DNA of 64,000 nucleotides from Desulfospira sp963664655 (GTDB lineage Bacteria; Desulfobacterota; Desulfobacteria; Desulfobacterales; Desulfobacteraceae). The notes below the pieces were generated by a model. That model saw nothing but the letters and a program-made list of their open reading frames with translations. It had not been told where the DNA came from and did no database searches. Made by a program: the position numbers and the translations under genes. Positions within the stretch are counted from its first letter, which is position 1. Every line of letters begins with the position of its first letter. This document shows, piece by piece, positions 25,794 through 35,349 of the stretch. Where the stretch lies: positions 62,001-126,000 of the forward strand of contig CAXXHM010000001.1 of assembly GCA_963664655.2 (NCBI GenBank), read 5' to 3'.

Positions 25794-27937
25794 TATTCTG
25801 AAATTTCCATTTGCTGCTGTCTTTCAGATACATACATAGTGATAGTATTAGCAGTTATGGTCTTGCCATTGCTGATAATAGTATCTCCTGGTCGGATATT
25901 CAGGTCTGGAACAGGGAACCGCATTCTGGATGAGCCATTTGATGCTGCATAATATGTTCCATTCTCTATTGTGAGAGTTTTAGGGGATGCTGCTGAATAT
26001 GTAGAATATCCAGATAAAGTAATAGATTGATTAGTTGTGCCCTGATGCATGGAAATAGAGGAAAAGTCTGATTTGGCAATTTCTTCCTGTTGAATCTGAA
26101 CACCATTCCCAATTTCCACCATTATAACTCTAATTTCTCCATTTGCCCGGGCTTCAATTTCATCAGCATAATCATAAGCAGGGGTAACAACTTGCAGATA
26201 AGATTGATAGTCTGCTCTAAGAGTGCATTGAAAAGAAGAAATTGGAATCAGCAAATCATCAAGTCCATCTTGATAACCAGTCAGATAACAGAGATAAATG
26301 AATGTTTTAATCTCTGCAGAAAGCCCTATGTTTTCCTTTTCTCCATACAGGGATACAACTAAATTTATTGGGTCAAAATAATTTACTTCAAAAACAGCAT
26401 TAAAAGACAGTGCAGAACCATATGGATTTGGCTCATTCAAAGTAGTAAAAGTGTGTAAAATGCCATTTAATCCTGTTTCTATTTCAAATGGATCAGGCCT
26501 CCAAACTGCCGTCCCCAAATCTTCTTGCCCAGATAAAGACACTTCAATTTCAAAAGGGTCAGCATCAAATACCACATCTGGAGTCAGTAAAGAAATATCT
26601 AAATAATGTATGGCTTCACAACCCTCTGGGATATAATTGGGTGCAAAATAGTTAGTTAATTCAAAATAATCATTTTCAGAATAATTTGCTGGAACAACCC
26701 AAAAACAGATATTGTTTCCATATGACCAACCAGAGCGATTAATAACACTCTGTACTAAATCAGTGACATCAATGAGTACATGCCACCAAGTTTCATATGC
26801 TTGATTTGTTTCATCCCAATATGTCCAGCTTTCTCGTTCTAAAGTAATAGTTTCTGATGCAGTCTCCCAGGTTCTACTGTTAAAATCTGTTTCTGTGGAG
26901 AAAAGAGCAGCATTATCAGCAGCTTGGCACTTAACAATTACTTCATATGTTTCCAGATCAGGCCCACCTGGATCACCAGTTATGAGATCATACCATGATT
27001 TACAATTCCACCTCAGTTGAGCTGAGAGGATTTCTGTTCCTTGTGCCATAGATACAGAGGTATAAATTTGGGCAATGCCACCCGGATCACCATCGTAATA
27101 TCCAATATCAAACCAATAATCAGCCCAAAGCTGCCATTCAAGCCCAGTATATGAACTGTTTACCTGTTTTCCTGCCTGTCTATTTGCATCCTCTAACATG
27201 TTTAAAGAAAAAGACTTTGTTTCTGGAGAAACATCATCAATGTGCTGATTCATCAAAGCAGTCCCTGATAAAGTAACTCCATTACACTCCAATGAATCAG
27301 CATCAAAAATTGTTGTGAAATCAGATACTTGGCAATATAATACTTCAATATAAAACTCTAAGCTATCAAATCCAGTTATGAATAGCTTAGGATATGTCAC
27401 ATATAATTCATAATACTCATACCATCTTTCAAAGTTTATATCCCATAACAGACAGATTGTATTGCCAGATGACCAGCCTGGACGGTTCACTATCTCTTGG
27501 ATAAGATTGTCTATTTTTATATTTGTGGTATTAAAGATTTCCGCTGTACTGGTGGACCAATTACGATCATTGAAATTATTGAAAGTAAAAATAACTCCTT
27601 CAATAAAATTTGAATTCGCATTGTCTGTATCTTCATATTTTATAGTAAGAGCAACATCATCATCCCACTCGATTGGTTCTGTTGCATGACTTGTTGAATA
27701 TTGCCCAATATATATTTTGGTGTCTGTAATTATTGAATTTTTAGGAATATCTACATCACTAATGATAGAGGCAAAATGAAATAAATTTTCCCACTTATAT
27801 CCAAGGTAAAGCCCATATTCATATTCTGTGGGATCAGACCAGATTCCATCCCTGAAAATTCTGGAATAATCATCATCATGGACATTTTCAGGCTGATATC
27901 CTGAAAACAGTCTTATATTTTTGGTAAATTTACTCAT
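25793..27937 (-). CDS. Large tail protein with repeated beta domains
   Basis: The 714-residue protein has no enzyme motif. A domain appears twice, marked by IQEIVNRPGWSSGNTICLLW near 150 and VQSVINRSGWSYGNNICFWV near 400, each preceded by a Trp/Tyr-rich sheet; this resembles carbohydrate- or surface-binding beta-sandwich modules. Three shorter copies of a DP(F/I)-E(I/V) word follow (DADPFEIEVSLSG, PDPFEIETGLNG). It lies between small tail proteins and the peptidase-like protein and has markedly higher A+T content than the tape measure gene. A tip or fibre role is inferred. Confidence 0.6.
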   Translation of the reverse strand: MSKFTKNIRLFSGYQPENVHDDDYSRIFRDGIWSDPTEYEYGLYLGYKWENLFHFASIISDVDIPKNSIITDTKIYIGQYSTSHATEPIEWDDDVALTIKYEDTDNANSNFIEGVIFTFNNFNDRNWSTSTAEIFNTTNIKIDNLIQEIVNRPGWSSGNTICLLWDINFERWYEYYELYVTYPKLFITGFDSLEFYIEVLYCQVSDFTTIFDADSLECNGVTLSGTALMNQHIDDVSPETKSFSLNMLEDANRQAGKQVNSSYTGLEWQLWADYWFDIGYYDGDPGGIAQIYTSVSMAQGTEILSAQLRWNCKSWYDLITGDPGGPDLETYEVIVKCQAADNAALFSTETDFNSRTWETASETITLERESWTYWDETNQAYETWWHVLIDVTDLVQSVINRSGWSYGNNICFWVVPANYSENDYFELTNYFAPNYIPEGCEAIHYLDISLLTPDVVFDADPFEIEVSLSGQEDLGTAVWRPDPFEIETGLNGILHTFTTLNEPNPYGSALSFNAVFEVNYFDPINLVVSLYGEKENIGLSAEIKTFIYLCYLTGYQDGLDDLLIPISSFQCTLRADYQSYLQVVTPAYDYADEIEARANGEIRVIMVEIGNGVQIQQEEIAKSDFSSISMHQGTTNQSITLSGYSTYSAASPKTLTIENGTYYAASNGSSRMRFPVPDLNIRPGDTIISNGKTITANTITMYVSERQQQMEISE

Positions 27938-28506
27938 AATTTCACAATTGGGGTTTTTATTGTGTGTTTTTCTCCATTTGACAAGAAGTAATCAATATTG
28001 GGAGAATTAACAACAAGCGTCTGTAAAATTGGTTTATTTTCAGCAGTATCAGAATATATTACTGCAATCACAGACCTACGTGTTGTCATGATCCATATCT
28101 CTTCCAATACATCATATGTTCTAAGCCAAAGATATTCATCAAAATATGCGGAATTTTCTTCTGATTCAAAAGTAATATCATCCCATGTGATTGTTGTGAT
28201 TCCATTTTCTGCATCAAAAGAGATATTCTTTCCTGTAAGCTCAAGCCCACCAGCAGGATACATGGCATTTTCAGCTTCCATGTTTTTAATATCATAGTAA
28301 TAAGAATGCCTTGCAGCAGTTGTATTGCCAACATTCCAATAATATCCCATGATTAATGCTATTTTGAAAACATCATTTTCAATATCAAAAAGCCCTCTTG
28401 CCAAATTTGATGCAGCACTGTGAAATCCACCAATGGGGTGGTTTCCAATATATGCCCTTTCTGCCACCATAAAGGCTTCATCTTCAGATGTAAAAATATA
28501 ACTCAA
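27934..28506 (-). CDS. Hypothetical tail protein (190 aa)
   Basis: No family is recognised. It is acidic, rich in Tyr, Asn and Ile, predicted mostly beta. Both ends overlap neighbouring genes by four bases (ATGA type), so it is translated within one tail operon. The high A+T content is shared with the genes at 25793-29499. Confidence 0.6.
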   Translation of the reverse strand: MSYIFTSEDEAFMVAERAYIGNHPIGGFHSAASNLARGLFDIENDVFKIALIMGYYWNVGNTTAARHSYYYDIKNMEAENAMYPAGGLELTGKNISFDAENGITTITWDDITFESEENSAYFDEYLWLRTYDVLEEIWIMTTRRSVIAVIYSDTAENKPILQTLVVNSPNIDYFLSNGEKHTIKTPIVKL

Positions 28507-29150
28507 GATGCTGTTCCTATTTCCACAGTTGGATCTTCAATTTTCATCCCTTTGCCATCTGCTGTATATCCTGGGGTTGCAAATTCAATATATCCAACTA
28601 TCCTGCCATATACACCGTTCACTTCTGTCCAATCCACAATCAAAGCACCTGCAAGCAGGGCTGCTGATCCATCAGCAGATCCAAGATACCCACCAGAAGC
28701 AGTCCAAGCTGGATCATCCCATGTGACTGTTAATTTCCCAGTAGAATCATCAAAAGTGTAAGATGCCAAAACCAATGCTTTGTTGTTCTGAGTATATCCA
28801 TTTGCTGTTGGTGCTTGATCATCTGCTCCAATCTCTGTCCAGGTAACTGTTCCATCAGTTACTGTGCCACCTGATGTTGTTGGCCAAGTGGGCTCAGATG
28901 TATCTGATGTTCCAGCAGTTGTACACTCGTATTTATGTCCATTAGGAGTGGTGGGGATTTTCACCACCCCCAATGAACAAGCCCCACTTGCTGACCAAGA
29001 AGCTTCTTCAATATCTGCATACAAAAACATCGTTGTTGGATCATATTCAAATCCATCCAACATGAGCAGAACCAAAAATGTGTGAGTTGAAAAGTCAATT
29101 TCACTTTTGCCCAAATAGTAATTGAATTTGTTTGAAATTGTTGCAGTCAT
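28503..29150 (-). CDS. Phage structural protein (215 aa)
   Basis: The product begins with a short helical segment (ISNKFNYYLGKSEIDFSTHTF) and then has two Thr/Gly/Trp-rich beta repeats (ATTSGTSDTSEP-type, PTWPTTSGGTVTDGTVTW and later WTASGGYLGSADGSAALLAG). The pattern is common in small tail-tip or fibre-associated proteins. No precise family is recognised. It overlaps the downstream gene by four bases. Confidence 0.6.
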   Translation of the reverse strand: MTATISNKFNYYLGKSEIDFSTHTFLVLLMLDGFEYDPTTMFLYADIEEASWSASGACSLGVVKIPTTPNGHKYECTTAGTSDTSEPTWPTTSGGTVTDGTVTWTEIGADDQAPTANGYTQNNKALVLASYTFDDSTGKLTVTWDDPAWTASGGYLGSADGSAALLAGALIVDWTEVNGVYGRIVGYIEFATPGYTADGKGMKIEDPTVEIGTAS

Positions 29151-29151
29151 A

Positions 29152-29499
29152 TTATTCCCCCAGTTTATTTTTTACATAAAATTTCATTGAAAGCTCACCA
29201 TTATTTATATTCTGGTTATAGATCACACCCTCAAAAAAACCCTTTTCACAAGATAGATTAACCAACTGATAATTTTGATAAATATAATTCAATCTTGCCT
29301 CTGCTTCTTTAGTTAGATTGGCCTTAATGGTAAAAGTTCTATCCCCATTAACAGTTCCTGAATGATTGATGTAAACCCCACCATCAAGTGTTTTTGTACG
29401 TGATACTCTTGCAACCCAATTCCCTAATTCTGATGTTTTTAATTCATCAAAATCAATGTTCCCAGAAGCATCTGCTGTTTGTGTTGAAATACTTATCAT
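29152..29499 (-). CDS. Tail protein downstream of the tape measure (115 aa)
   Basis: A compact beta-rich protein (ARVSRTKTLDGGVYINHSG near 30-48, TFTIKANLTKEAEARL near 55-70). Position directly after the tape measure is that of minor tail proteins such as lambda gpM, but I see no firm sequence match. The start overlaps the tape measure stop by four bases. Confidence 0.6.
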   Translation of the reverse strand: MISISTQTADASGNIDFDELKTSELGNWVARVSRTKTLDGGVYINHSGTVNGDRTFTIKANLTKEAEARLNYIYQNYQLVNLSCEKGFFEGVIYNQNINNGELSMKFYVKNKLGE

Positions 29500-32144
29500 G
29501 ATTCTACCCCCAAGAGTGACAAACCTTCAGCATTGGCTGTGACCTGAGCCATTTCCATAATCTCGGTAAAAATCATTTCCAAGGCTGGAGCCAGGGCAGA
29601 GGATTCAACCTGTATCCCGATTGGCTCCCCGCTTTCGATCCGGGCGGCCTGGGCATTGGCAAGGCGGGTTTCGGCAGCTACAAGGCTTTCCTGCATGTTG
29701 ATTTCTTTTGACAAGAGATCGTAAAGCTCATAAAAATGAGCCCCGCTACCCTCTGACAGACTTGAAAACATGGTGCTGACCGTATCGGAGACAGCACTAA
29801 TTGACACCCCAAGGCTTTCCATGGTGGCTTTGACCTGCTCGGTCTCGGCCTCAAGTGAGGCAATGTTCAGCTTTGCATCCCATTCAATGGCGGTGTTCAT
29901 GGTTTCGGTGAGATCCGAAAACATGCTTTTGGCCGTCTCAAGCTTTTCTTTGTCGAGTTCGGTTTGAATCTCAAGTTTTTTGGATGGATCAAGGATATCG
30001 GAAACTTCTTTTTGGGCTTTTTGGGCAGACTCTTGATCAGCCTCAACATAGATGCGTTGAGTTGTTCCATCTTCAAGTTCAATCTCAATATAGTTTTTTG
30101 CCTGCTCAACAGATTTTTCGTCTGCCGTTACCGTAATGGTAAGATCCTGGCCATAATCCTGCATGAGTTTCAACTGTTCAACTGTGCGGGTGACCCCATC
30201 AATTGTAACAATTGTTTGCTTCTCTTCTGGGATGGCTTCAATATTTTCCTTGGCCGCATCGGCATTTGTGGCAACTGTGGATAGGTTCTCTTCCAAATCC
30301 ACATTCCCTTTTTGTCCGGAAAAATTAATGATGGAATCAACAAATTTATAGATTGACTGGACCCCGGTATCAATCTCAGGTATCCAATCTCGCAACCAAG
30401 TCCCAAAAGACCATCCGACCACTCCAGCACTTGCAACACCGACACCCTTAAGCACGGTTGTCAGGCTGGTCATGGAAGTGGAAGCCGTTGTCGCGCTGCT
30501 TCCAAATGAAACAAGATTCGCGATTGCGTTGACCATGGATGCCCCGGCAAGGGGCACCAGGGCCGCGCCGAAAAGATCCAGATTATCCACAATAGTGGTT
30601 ATGGTTTTGGCGGCCCCCAGGAAAGTCCCAACAATCTCCTGGGTCTTATCGTCAAGATCAGAATAATTATCAATGGCATAACCAATAGCCGTGAACATGG
30701 GTTGCAGGCCCTGAACAATCCCGGTTGACGTATTGATTAAGGCTGTGAACCCGTCAACGACTTTCTGGATTACATTTGCCAATCCTTCCGGCGTGGTCAG
30801 ATCAATGTCACCCCATATATTTTTGAAGGCATCTTTAATCTCAAGTCCGAGCGTATCGAAAGACTTCAAAAGATCAGAGAAATCGACACCCTTAAAGGCT
30901 TCCGGCATATTCTCTGCTATGGCTTCAAATGTTTCTCCAAGGTCTTTTGCAAAATCTTCAATTTTACCAAAAATTTCGTCAAAGGTGCCGTCCTTAATCA
31001 AATTTTGCAGAGCAATTTCAATCTCTGTTCCGCCGTTGATCGCTTCGGTTGCAGCCGCCCTGAACTGGTCTCCAACGGCAATGGATAGGTTTTCAAAGGC
31101 AGCCGTGAACCGCTGAACCGCGACCGGCCCTGACTGGAGATAGGTATTAACCTCTGCGGCTGCTGACCCGGCCGCACCCATGGCCGTTTCTGTGACAGCC
31201 AAGGTTTGATTCATGCTGTCAAAGGCCAGGGCCATCTTTGCCGCCTGGTCTTTGCCGACAAGCTGCTGGGCGTAATACGTTTTTTCAGTGTCGGTCAGGT
31301 TTTGGAAAACCGCCTGAACCTCATAGAAGATATCCCGGCCGGACTTCATCTGGCCGTTTACGTCGGTCTGGGAGATCCCGAGTTCGGCCAGGGCCTGGGT
31401 TACCCGGGGCGTGTCTGATGTTAAATTGAGAAGGCCTGTTCTAAATGCCCGGCTCACCTCATCACCAGAACGGAAAACCTCAATTACCGGTGTGAGAATG
31501 CCTGCGGTTTCCTCAAATGAAAACCCCATCTGTGAGGCAATTGGGGAAATATCCGCCATGCTTGTGGCAAGCTCTTCCACATTGGTGGCATAGTTGTTTG
31601 ATGTCTCGTTTAAGACATCCATCAGCCGGCCGGCCTCAGTTGCAGGGGCCTTAAAGCCTTTCAATGTGGAAATAAGCAGTGCAGACGCTTCCGACGCCTC
31701 CATATCTCCTACAATGACAAGATCCATAGCATCCTTGGTCAGTTGCATGGCTTCTTGCACTGTGTACCCGGCCTGCTTAAAATTTGCTGTGGAGCTTAAA
31801 ATGCTGGTGGCTGACTGCCCGTAAGCATTGGACAAATCAATGGCGGCATTGGAAGCCGCCTCAAGATCGGCTGAACTGTCATCGCCCAGGACCTTGTTTA
31901 GTTCAACGATTGAGCCCTCAAACTCAATGGCTTTGCTGTATGCATAGGCAAGTCCGCCAACGGCCAGAGCGGCAAGAGCGGCATCAACTTTAATTATATT
32001 GTCTGCCAGGTCTGCCCATGGACTTGCAATATCAGTGATCGCGCCACTGAAATCTCCTAAATTGCCGGACAATGACTTGATGGTATTCGATACCTGATCG
32101 TCCCCCTGGAACAATATTTTTACGGTTTTCTCAAGATCGCCCAT
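29496..32144 (-). CDS. Tail tape measure protein
   Basis: At 882 residues this is the longest gene in the tail block. Residues 40-350 match the TP901-type tape measure core (KAIEFEGSIVELNKVLG, then NETSNNYATNVEELATSM and MGFSFEETAGILTPV), followed by amphipathic and hydrophobic segments near 480-600 and a coiled-coil C-terminus. It sets tail length and is ejected ahead of the DNA. It starts inside the frameshifted GT extension upstream, as in lambda. A length of 882 residues predicts a tail of very roughly 130 nm if 1.5 Angstrom per residue applies. Confidence 0.9.
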   Translation of the reverse strand: MGDLEKTVKILFQGDDQVSNTIKSLSGNLGDFSGAITDIASPWADLADNIIKVDAALAALAVGGLAYAYSKAIEFEGSIVELNKVLGDDSSADLEAASNAAIDLSNAYGQSATSILSSTANFKQAGYTVQEAMQLTKDAMDLVIVGDMEASEASALLISTLKGFKAPATEAGRLMDVLNETSNNYATNVEELATSMADISPIASQMGFSFEETAGILTPVIEVFRSGDEVSRAFRTGLLNLTSDTPRVTQALAELGISQTDVNGQMKSGRDIFYEVQAVFQNLTDTEKTYYAQQLVGKDQAAKMALAFDSMNQTLAVTETAMGAAGSAAAEVNTYLQSGPVAVQRFTAAFENLSIAVGDQFRAAATEAINGGTEIEIALQNLIKDGTFDEIFGKIEDFAKDLGETFEAIAENMPEAFKGVDFSDLLKSFDTLGLEIKDAFKNIWGDIDLTTPEGLANVIQKVVDGFTALINTSTGIVQGLQPMFTAIGYAIDNYSDLDDKTQEIVGTFLGAAKTITTIVDNLDLFGAALVPLAGASMVNAIANLVSFGSSATTASTSMTSLTTVLKGVGVASAGVVGWSFGTWLRDWIPEIDTGVQSIYKFVDSIINFSGQKGNVDLEENLSTVATNADAAKENIEAIPEEKQTIVTIDGVTRTVEQLKLMQDYGQDLTITVTADEKSVEQAKNYIEIELEDGTTQRIYVEADQESAQKAQKEVSDILDPSKKLEIQTELDKEKLETAKSMFSDLTETMNTAIEWDAKLNIASLEAETEQVKATMESLGVSISAVSDTVSTMFSSLSEGSGAHFYELYDLLSKEINMQESLVAAETRLANAQAARIESGEPIGIQVESSALAPALEMIFTEIMEMAQVTANAEGLSLLGVES

Positions 32145-32759
32145 GTCTGCCTTTCTTGGCCTCTAAGTCTTTGTAGAACAGCGCCCAAAGCATAAGTTCA
32201 TCAGTGGTTTGATAATCATGAGGGAATAAATCCGGTCTTTCTTCCCTCAATTTCCACCCGTGCTTGTTGCATAGGCTCAGGAGAGATTTTATTTCTGGGT
32301 CTCTCCAGAGCCTTGCGGCTTTCCCGGCTGTGAGCCTTGCCCGCTCAACAGGTAAATCTTGTCGGTTAAACGCCGAAAAACCGGGTAGCTTTCTTCCCTC
32401 AATTTTCCGGCCAACTCTGTATCGCAGGTTGGATCAACGCTCCCTATTGTGAGCAGTTCCGTCCGGCGGGCTAAATCTTCGGTCAAGCCATCGGACATGC
32501 CGATCTGCTCTTTAAAACTCTTGATCAGGTCTTTACTCGCGCCTCCGGCAGCATCGACAACAGCCTTAATCATGGCATCCAGGCGCTTGTATTTATCACC
32601 TGTTTCATTCACACGGCCTATTTCTGAGCCTTTCAAACTTCGAACGGTCCAGGCCTTTTCCTCACCTTCTTCAAAATACCCGGCCAGTTCTGGCACCGGG
32701 ACCGCTTCGGTCCGTGGGGAAAAATCCTCGTTTTTGTATTTTTTGGCATCAAATCCCAT
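32131..32759 (-). CDS. Tail assembly chaperone GT (programmed -1 frameshift product)
   Basis: After a -1 slip on GGGAAAG (32325-32319) the G frame continues past its own stop into an open frame of about 63 codons: residues AARLWRDPEIKSLLSLC follow the slip, later HDYQTTDELMLWALFYKD, and the frame stops at 32131 inside the tape measure gene. The product is about 209 residues. In lambda, G and GT chaperone the tape measure during tail assembly and must be made in a fixed ratio. The position, the exact slippery heptamer and the overlap with the tape measure start all match. Confidence 0.85.
32289..32759 (-). CDS. Tail assembly chaperone G
   Basis: The 156-residue zero-frame product lies between the tube protein and tape measure genes, the fixed position of gpG-type chaperones. 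It is acidic and helical (ETGDKYKRLDAMIKAVVDAA near 52-71) with a flexible C-terminal tail rich in Gly and Gln where the slippery site lies. Most ribosomes should stop at TAA 32289; a minority slip to make GT. Confidence 0.85.
   Translation of the reverse strand: MGFDAKKYKNEDFSPRTEAVPVPELAGYFEEGEEKAWTVRSLKGSEIGRVNETGDKYKRLDAMIKAVVDAAGGASKDLIKSFKEQIGMSDGLTEDLARRTELLTIGSVDPTCDTELAGKLREESYPVFRRLTDKIYLLSGQGSQPGKPQGSGETQK
32319..32325 (-). other. Slippery heptamer G GGA AAG
   Basis: In the G frame the codons GGA (32324-32322) and AAG (32321-32319) follow a G, giving exactly the heptamer used by phage lambda for the G to GT shift. It lies 30 bases before the zero-frame stop. Confidence 0.9.
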
Positions 32760-32808
32760 ATCAAATCCGATAATGGGCAGGTGTTACCCTGCCCATGGTG
32801 TTATGTGT

Positions 32809-33804
32809 TTATGCGGTAACCTCAACGGCTTCCTCTTCGGCAGATATGGTGCAGGATGCGCTTACGCCGTCATCAGCCGGGAATGATCTGGAAATACCAA
32901 GCTTGCCTTGACACATAATGTATTTGGATGTTTCAAGCCGGTCCTGGTAAAATTTGAAATAGAGGTTTTCATTTTTCAAGCCGATAATGGAGTCCGCAAT
33001 GCCGTCATTGAGATAAGCAGTGAAAGAGCCCTGGCCCAAACTGGAGGAACTTGCCCCCTTGGTTTTTCCGTAAATCTGCGTTGAGCTCACGGAATGTGAG
33101 GTCTCAGGCGGGACATAATCGGACGTCTCCGGAATGATGGCAAATTCGGGCGTGTAATATGAAGCATAAACCGCCTTTGCCACGCCACCGGTATGAATCA
33201 ATGGTAATGCAGAATCAAACTCGACCCCGGCATAACCCAGGGCACCGTTTTCCACATTCATGCGTTTTTCGGTCCAGGCCGGATAGTTGTACATTTCCTT
33301 GCTGGTGCCGACCACCTGCTTGATTTCGGATGAATCCACAACGGCGCTGGTCTGGCTGGAATACTTGACCTGGCCAACTTCAATTGATCCTACCGGGATC
33401 AAGGGCGGGCCACCGGCGGCATCACGGGTATCAGAGAAGGCACTGCCCTCAGTTCCCTCAACAACAGCCAGGGCACCGGTACTGTCAACGGTAATAGAAA
33501 GAATCTGGTAATCGCTGGATTCCGGCCTTGCAACGGCCAATGCGCTGTCGGCATTGACAGAAGTCAAAACACCGGCCAAATAGCAGGTCAGGGCCGCAAC
33601 GGCCACGGTGTTGGCGGATGCCCCGGGCGTAATTGTTCCGCCAGTAGCAACACCATTTGGCTTCACGTCAGGCGCATATCCGGACCTCTTTGACCATAGC
33701 TTGTCAGCAGATTTAAAAAATGTGGCGTCACCGGAATCGGTCAGGGCGGCCATTGCGACCTGATCCTGGCTCATCTCGGCATAAATTGCAGCATTATCGC
33801 TCAT
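32809..33804 (-). CDS. Major tail tube protein
   Basis: The 331-residue protein is beta-rich, with Thr/Ala/Gly-rich segments (ATGGTITPGASANTVAVAAL near 51-70) and GQGSFTAYLNDG near 260, and lies between the tail terminator and chaperone genes, the usual place of the tube protein. It is longer than lambda gpV (246), so an additional surface domain is possible. Identification rests mainly on gene order and composition. Confidence 0.7.
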   Translation of the reverse strand: MSDNAAIYAEMSQDQVAMAALTDSGDATFFKSADKLWSKRSGYAPDVKPNGVATGGTITPGASANTVAVAALTCYLAGVLTSVNADSALAVARPESSDYQILSITVDSTGALAVVEGTEGSAFSDTRDAAGGPPLIPVGSIEVGQVKYSSQTSAVVDSSEIKQVVGTSKEMYNYPAWTEKRMNVENGALGYAGVEFDSALPLIHTGGVAKAVYASYYTPEFAIIPETSDYVPPETSHSVSSTQIYGKTKGASSSSLGQGSFTAYLNDGIADSIIGLKNENLYFKFYQDRLETSKYIMCQGKLGISRSFPADDGVSASCTISAEEEAVEVTA

Positions 33805-33923
33805 GATGTACTCCTTGCCTTTCAGCCGGCCTCTATGCTATCCAGCAAGGGACCGAGAAAGAATCTTCGCGGGTTTTATTTTGGTCTGGCCCTGTTAGTG
33901 TTGGCGCACTTTCAGGGCCGCTT

Positions 33924-34388
33924 TTATTGCGCCTCAGGATCACCTAAAGCGGTTTGATACTTAATCTCAAAGCTTGCCGTTGCTCCGGCAAAGGTTTCTT
34001 CGTTGTTCGGCAATTCAAGGCCGCCGCCGCCTGTATGAGTTATAGATTTAATGAGGGGTGAAAAAGGTTCTTCCGGATTCGTAAACGCCTTGATGAGATC
34101 GGCATAAACAGTTTCTGATACCTCAGAAGCAGACTCTGTTTCTATGTCGATCTTCACTGCCGCGATCAGGTCCACTGGGAAAGTATGTATCATCTTTCCA
34201 AACTTGGCCTTCTCTGATTCCTCAGGTTTTGGAATCACAACAACCGTGTATTCCGTGTCCGGATCATGGGTTTTACTTGCCCGGCAAGCATTATCACCGG
34301 CATTGGTTTTATAACCGTTTGCCGTGAGGATGGTTCCAGCCCTGACAACAGCAGCTTTGATAATGCGCTCTCTGATAGAATCAGCCAT
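33924..34388 (-). CDS. Tail terminator-like protein (gpU position)
   Basis: The 154-residue alpha/beta protein (SIRERIIKAAVVRAGTIL at the start; FPVDLIAAVKIDIETES near 80-96; SFEIKYQTALGDP at the end) has the pattern of siphophage minor tail/terminator proteins: an N-terminal helix and a closing strand with ...ASFEIKYQT. It sits between the gpZ-like and tube genes. The assignment is mainly by position and fold pattern. Its start overlaps the gpZ-like stop by eight bases. Confidence 0.7.
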   Translation of the reverse strand: MADSIRERIIKAAVVRAGTILTANGYKTNAGDNACRASKTHDPDTEYTVVVIPKPEESEKAKFGKMIHTFPVDLIAAVKIDIETESASEVSETVYADLIKAFTNPEEPFSPLIKSITHTGGGGLELPNNEETFAGATASFEIKYQTALGDPEAQ

Positions 34389-35031
34389 GGCGTGATAAAA
34401 TCCTTTCTGCTTCGGACATCAGCTTTTGGTTTGTCTTTTCAGCAGCCACCGCTTGGACAGGGTCATAGATGCCGGACTTGGCAAAAACATCTTCTATCCT
34501 GGGGCCGGACAGCCTGTGTAACGGTCGCTTTAGGTAATGATCCGCTGGTAAAGATGCAAAGTAGCCAGCGTATTTGGTATCGGTACCGGTTCTCGCGCCC
34601 CCATAGCCTTTCCTCCACCACAAATGCTCGGTCTCATAGTTAGAGCCGTCTTTCCTGGCCTTTCTGGTCTTAGCCTTAAAAGAGTGTTTCAATAACTTCC
34701 GGCTTCCTTTTCGCTTAACCTTGACGGAGTAACCTTTCTTTGTGGCCCTGGCCCCGAAATTCAAAAGACCAACAGGTTTTCCAGTCGCAGATACATAACC
34801 GGTCAGATCTGTTTTCTTGGCCTTCTTAATCGCAAAATCCTTTTTGATCCGGGCAGCTTTCAGGTTGAGGTATTGACCGATTGATTTGACCGCCTGGGTT
34901 TTGCCGGTTGACACGCCCTGATTAATCGCCCTGGCAAGGGCAAGGTTTGCCCCGCCCTTGATGTCCTTCAACATGGCCTCAACTTTAAGGATGTCAGTCC
35001 GGGACGCTTGTATTTTTGCGGTTGAACTCAT
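34381..35031 (-). CDS. Minor tail protein Z-like
   Basis: The 216-residue protein has a basic, helix-rich N-terminus (ALARAINQGVSTGKTQAVKSI near 30-50) and a Lys/Arg-rich middle (VKRKGSRKLLKHSFKAKTR). This matches the prophage minor tail protein Z family, which completes the tail end that docks to the head. It lies between the connector and terminator genes, with four-base overlaps to both sides. Confidence 0.8.
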   Translation of the reverse strand: MSSTAKIQASRTDILKVEAMLKDIKGGANLALARAINQGVSTGKTQAVKSIGQYLNLKAARIKKDFAIKKAKKTDLTGYVSATGKPVGLLNFGARATKKGYSVKVKRKGSRKLLKHSFKAKTRKARKDGSNYETEHLWWRKGYGGARTGTDTKYAGYFASLPADHYLKRPLHRLSGPRIEDVFAKSGIYDPVQAVAAEKTNQKLMSEAERILSRHG

Positions 35032-35339
35032 AACACCTCACTCACGACACATTTAACGAAAACACGGTCATTGCTGTCTATCCTGGCCACACGGTAAACG
35101 GTACCTTCAATTTCAAAAGTTGATCCTTTTTTAGGTTCCCCGACATCCGAATAGAGAGCTTCAATGGTGGTACCAACGTCAACAATCTCAATGTCATAGC
35201 CGTCCGGCCGCAACTCGTTTTCAAAATCGAGTATTACCCGGCAGGTAATTTGGAAATCATCAACCGGGGAATACGTCGCTTCTTTGCCGCGACGGGCATA
35301 CAGATCCCGTGCAGCCTTTAATAAGAGTTCATCAGCCAC
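35028..35339 (-). CDS. Head-tail connector (gpFII-like)
   Basis: The 103-residue protein has an N-terminal helix (LLLKAARDLYARRG) and beta strands (FEIEGTVYRVARIDSNDRVFVKCVV). Size, the position just after the capsid gene and the fold pattern fit the phage attachment protein group that includes lambda gpFII. Confidence rests on these together. Confidence 0.7.
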   Translation of the reverse strand: MADELLLKAARDLYARRGKEATYSPVDDFQITCRVILDFENELRPDGYDIEIVDVGTTIEALYSDVGEPKKGSTFEIEGTVYRVARIDSNDRVFVKCVVSEVL

Positions 35340-35349
35340 GGCCGCACCA

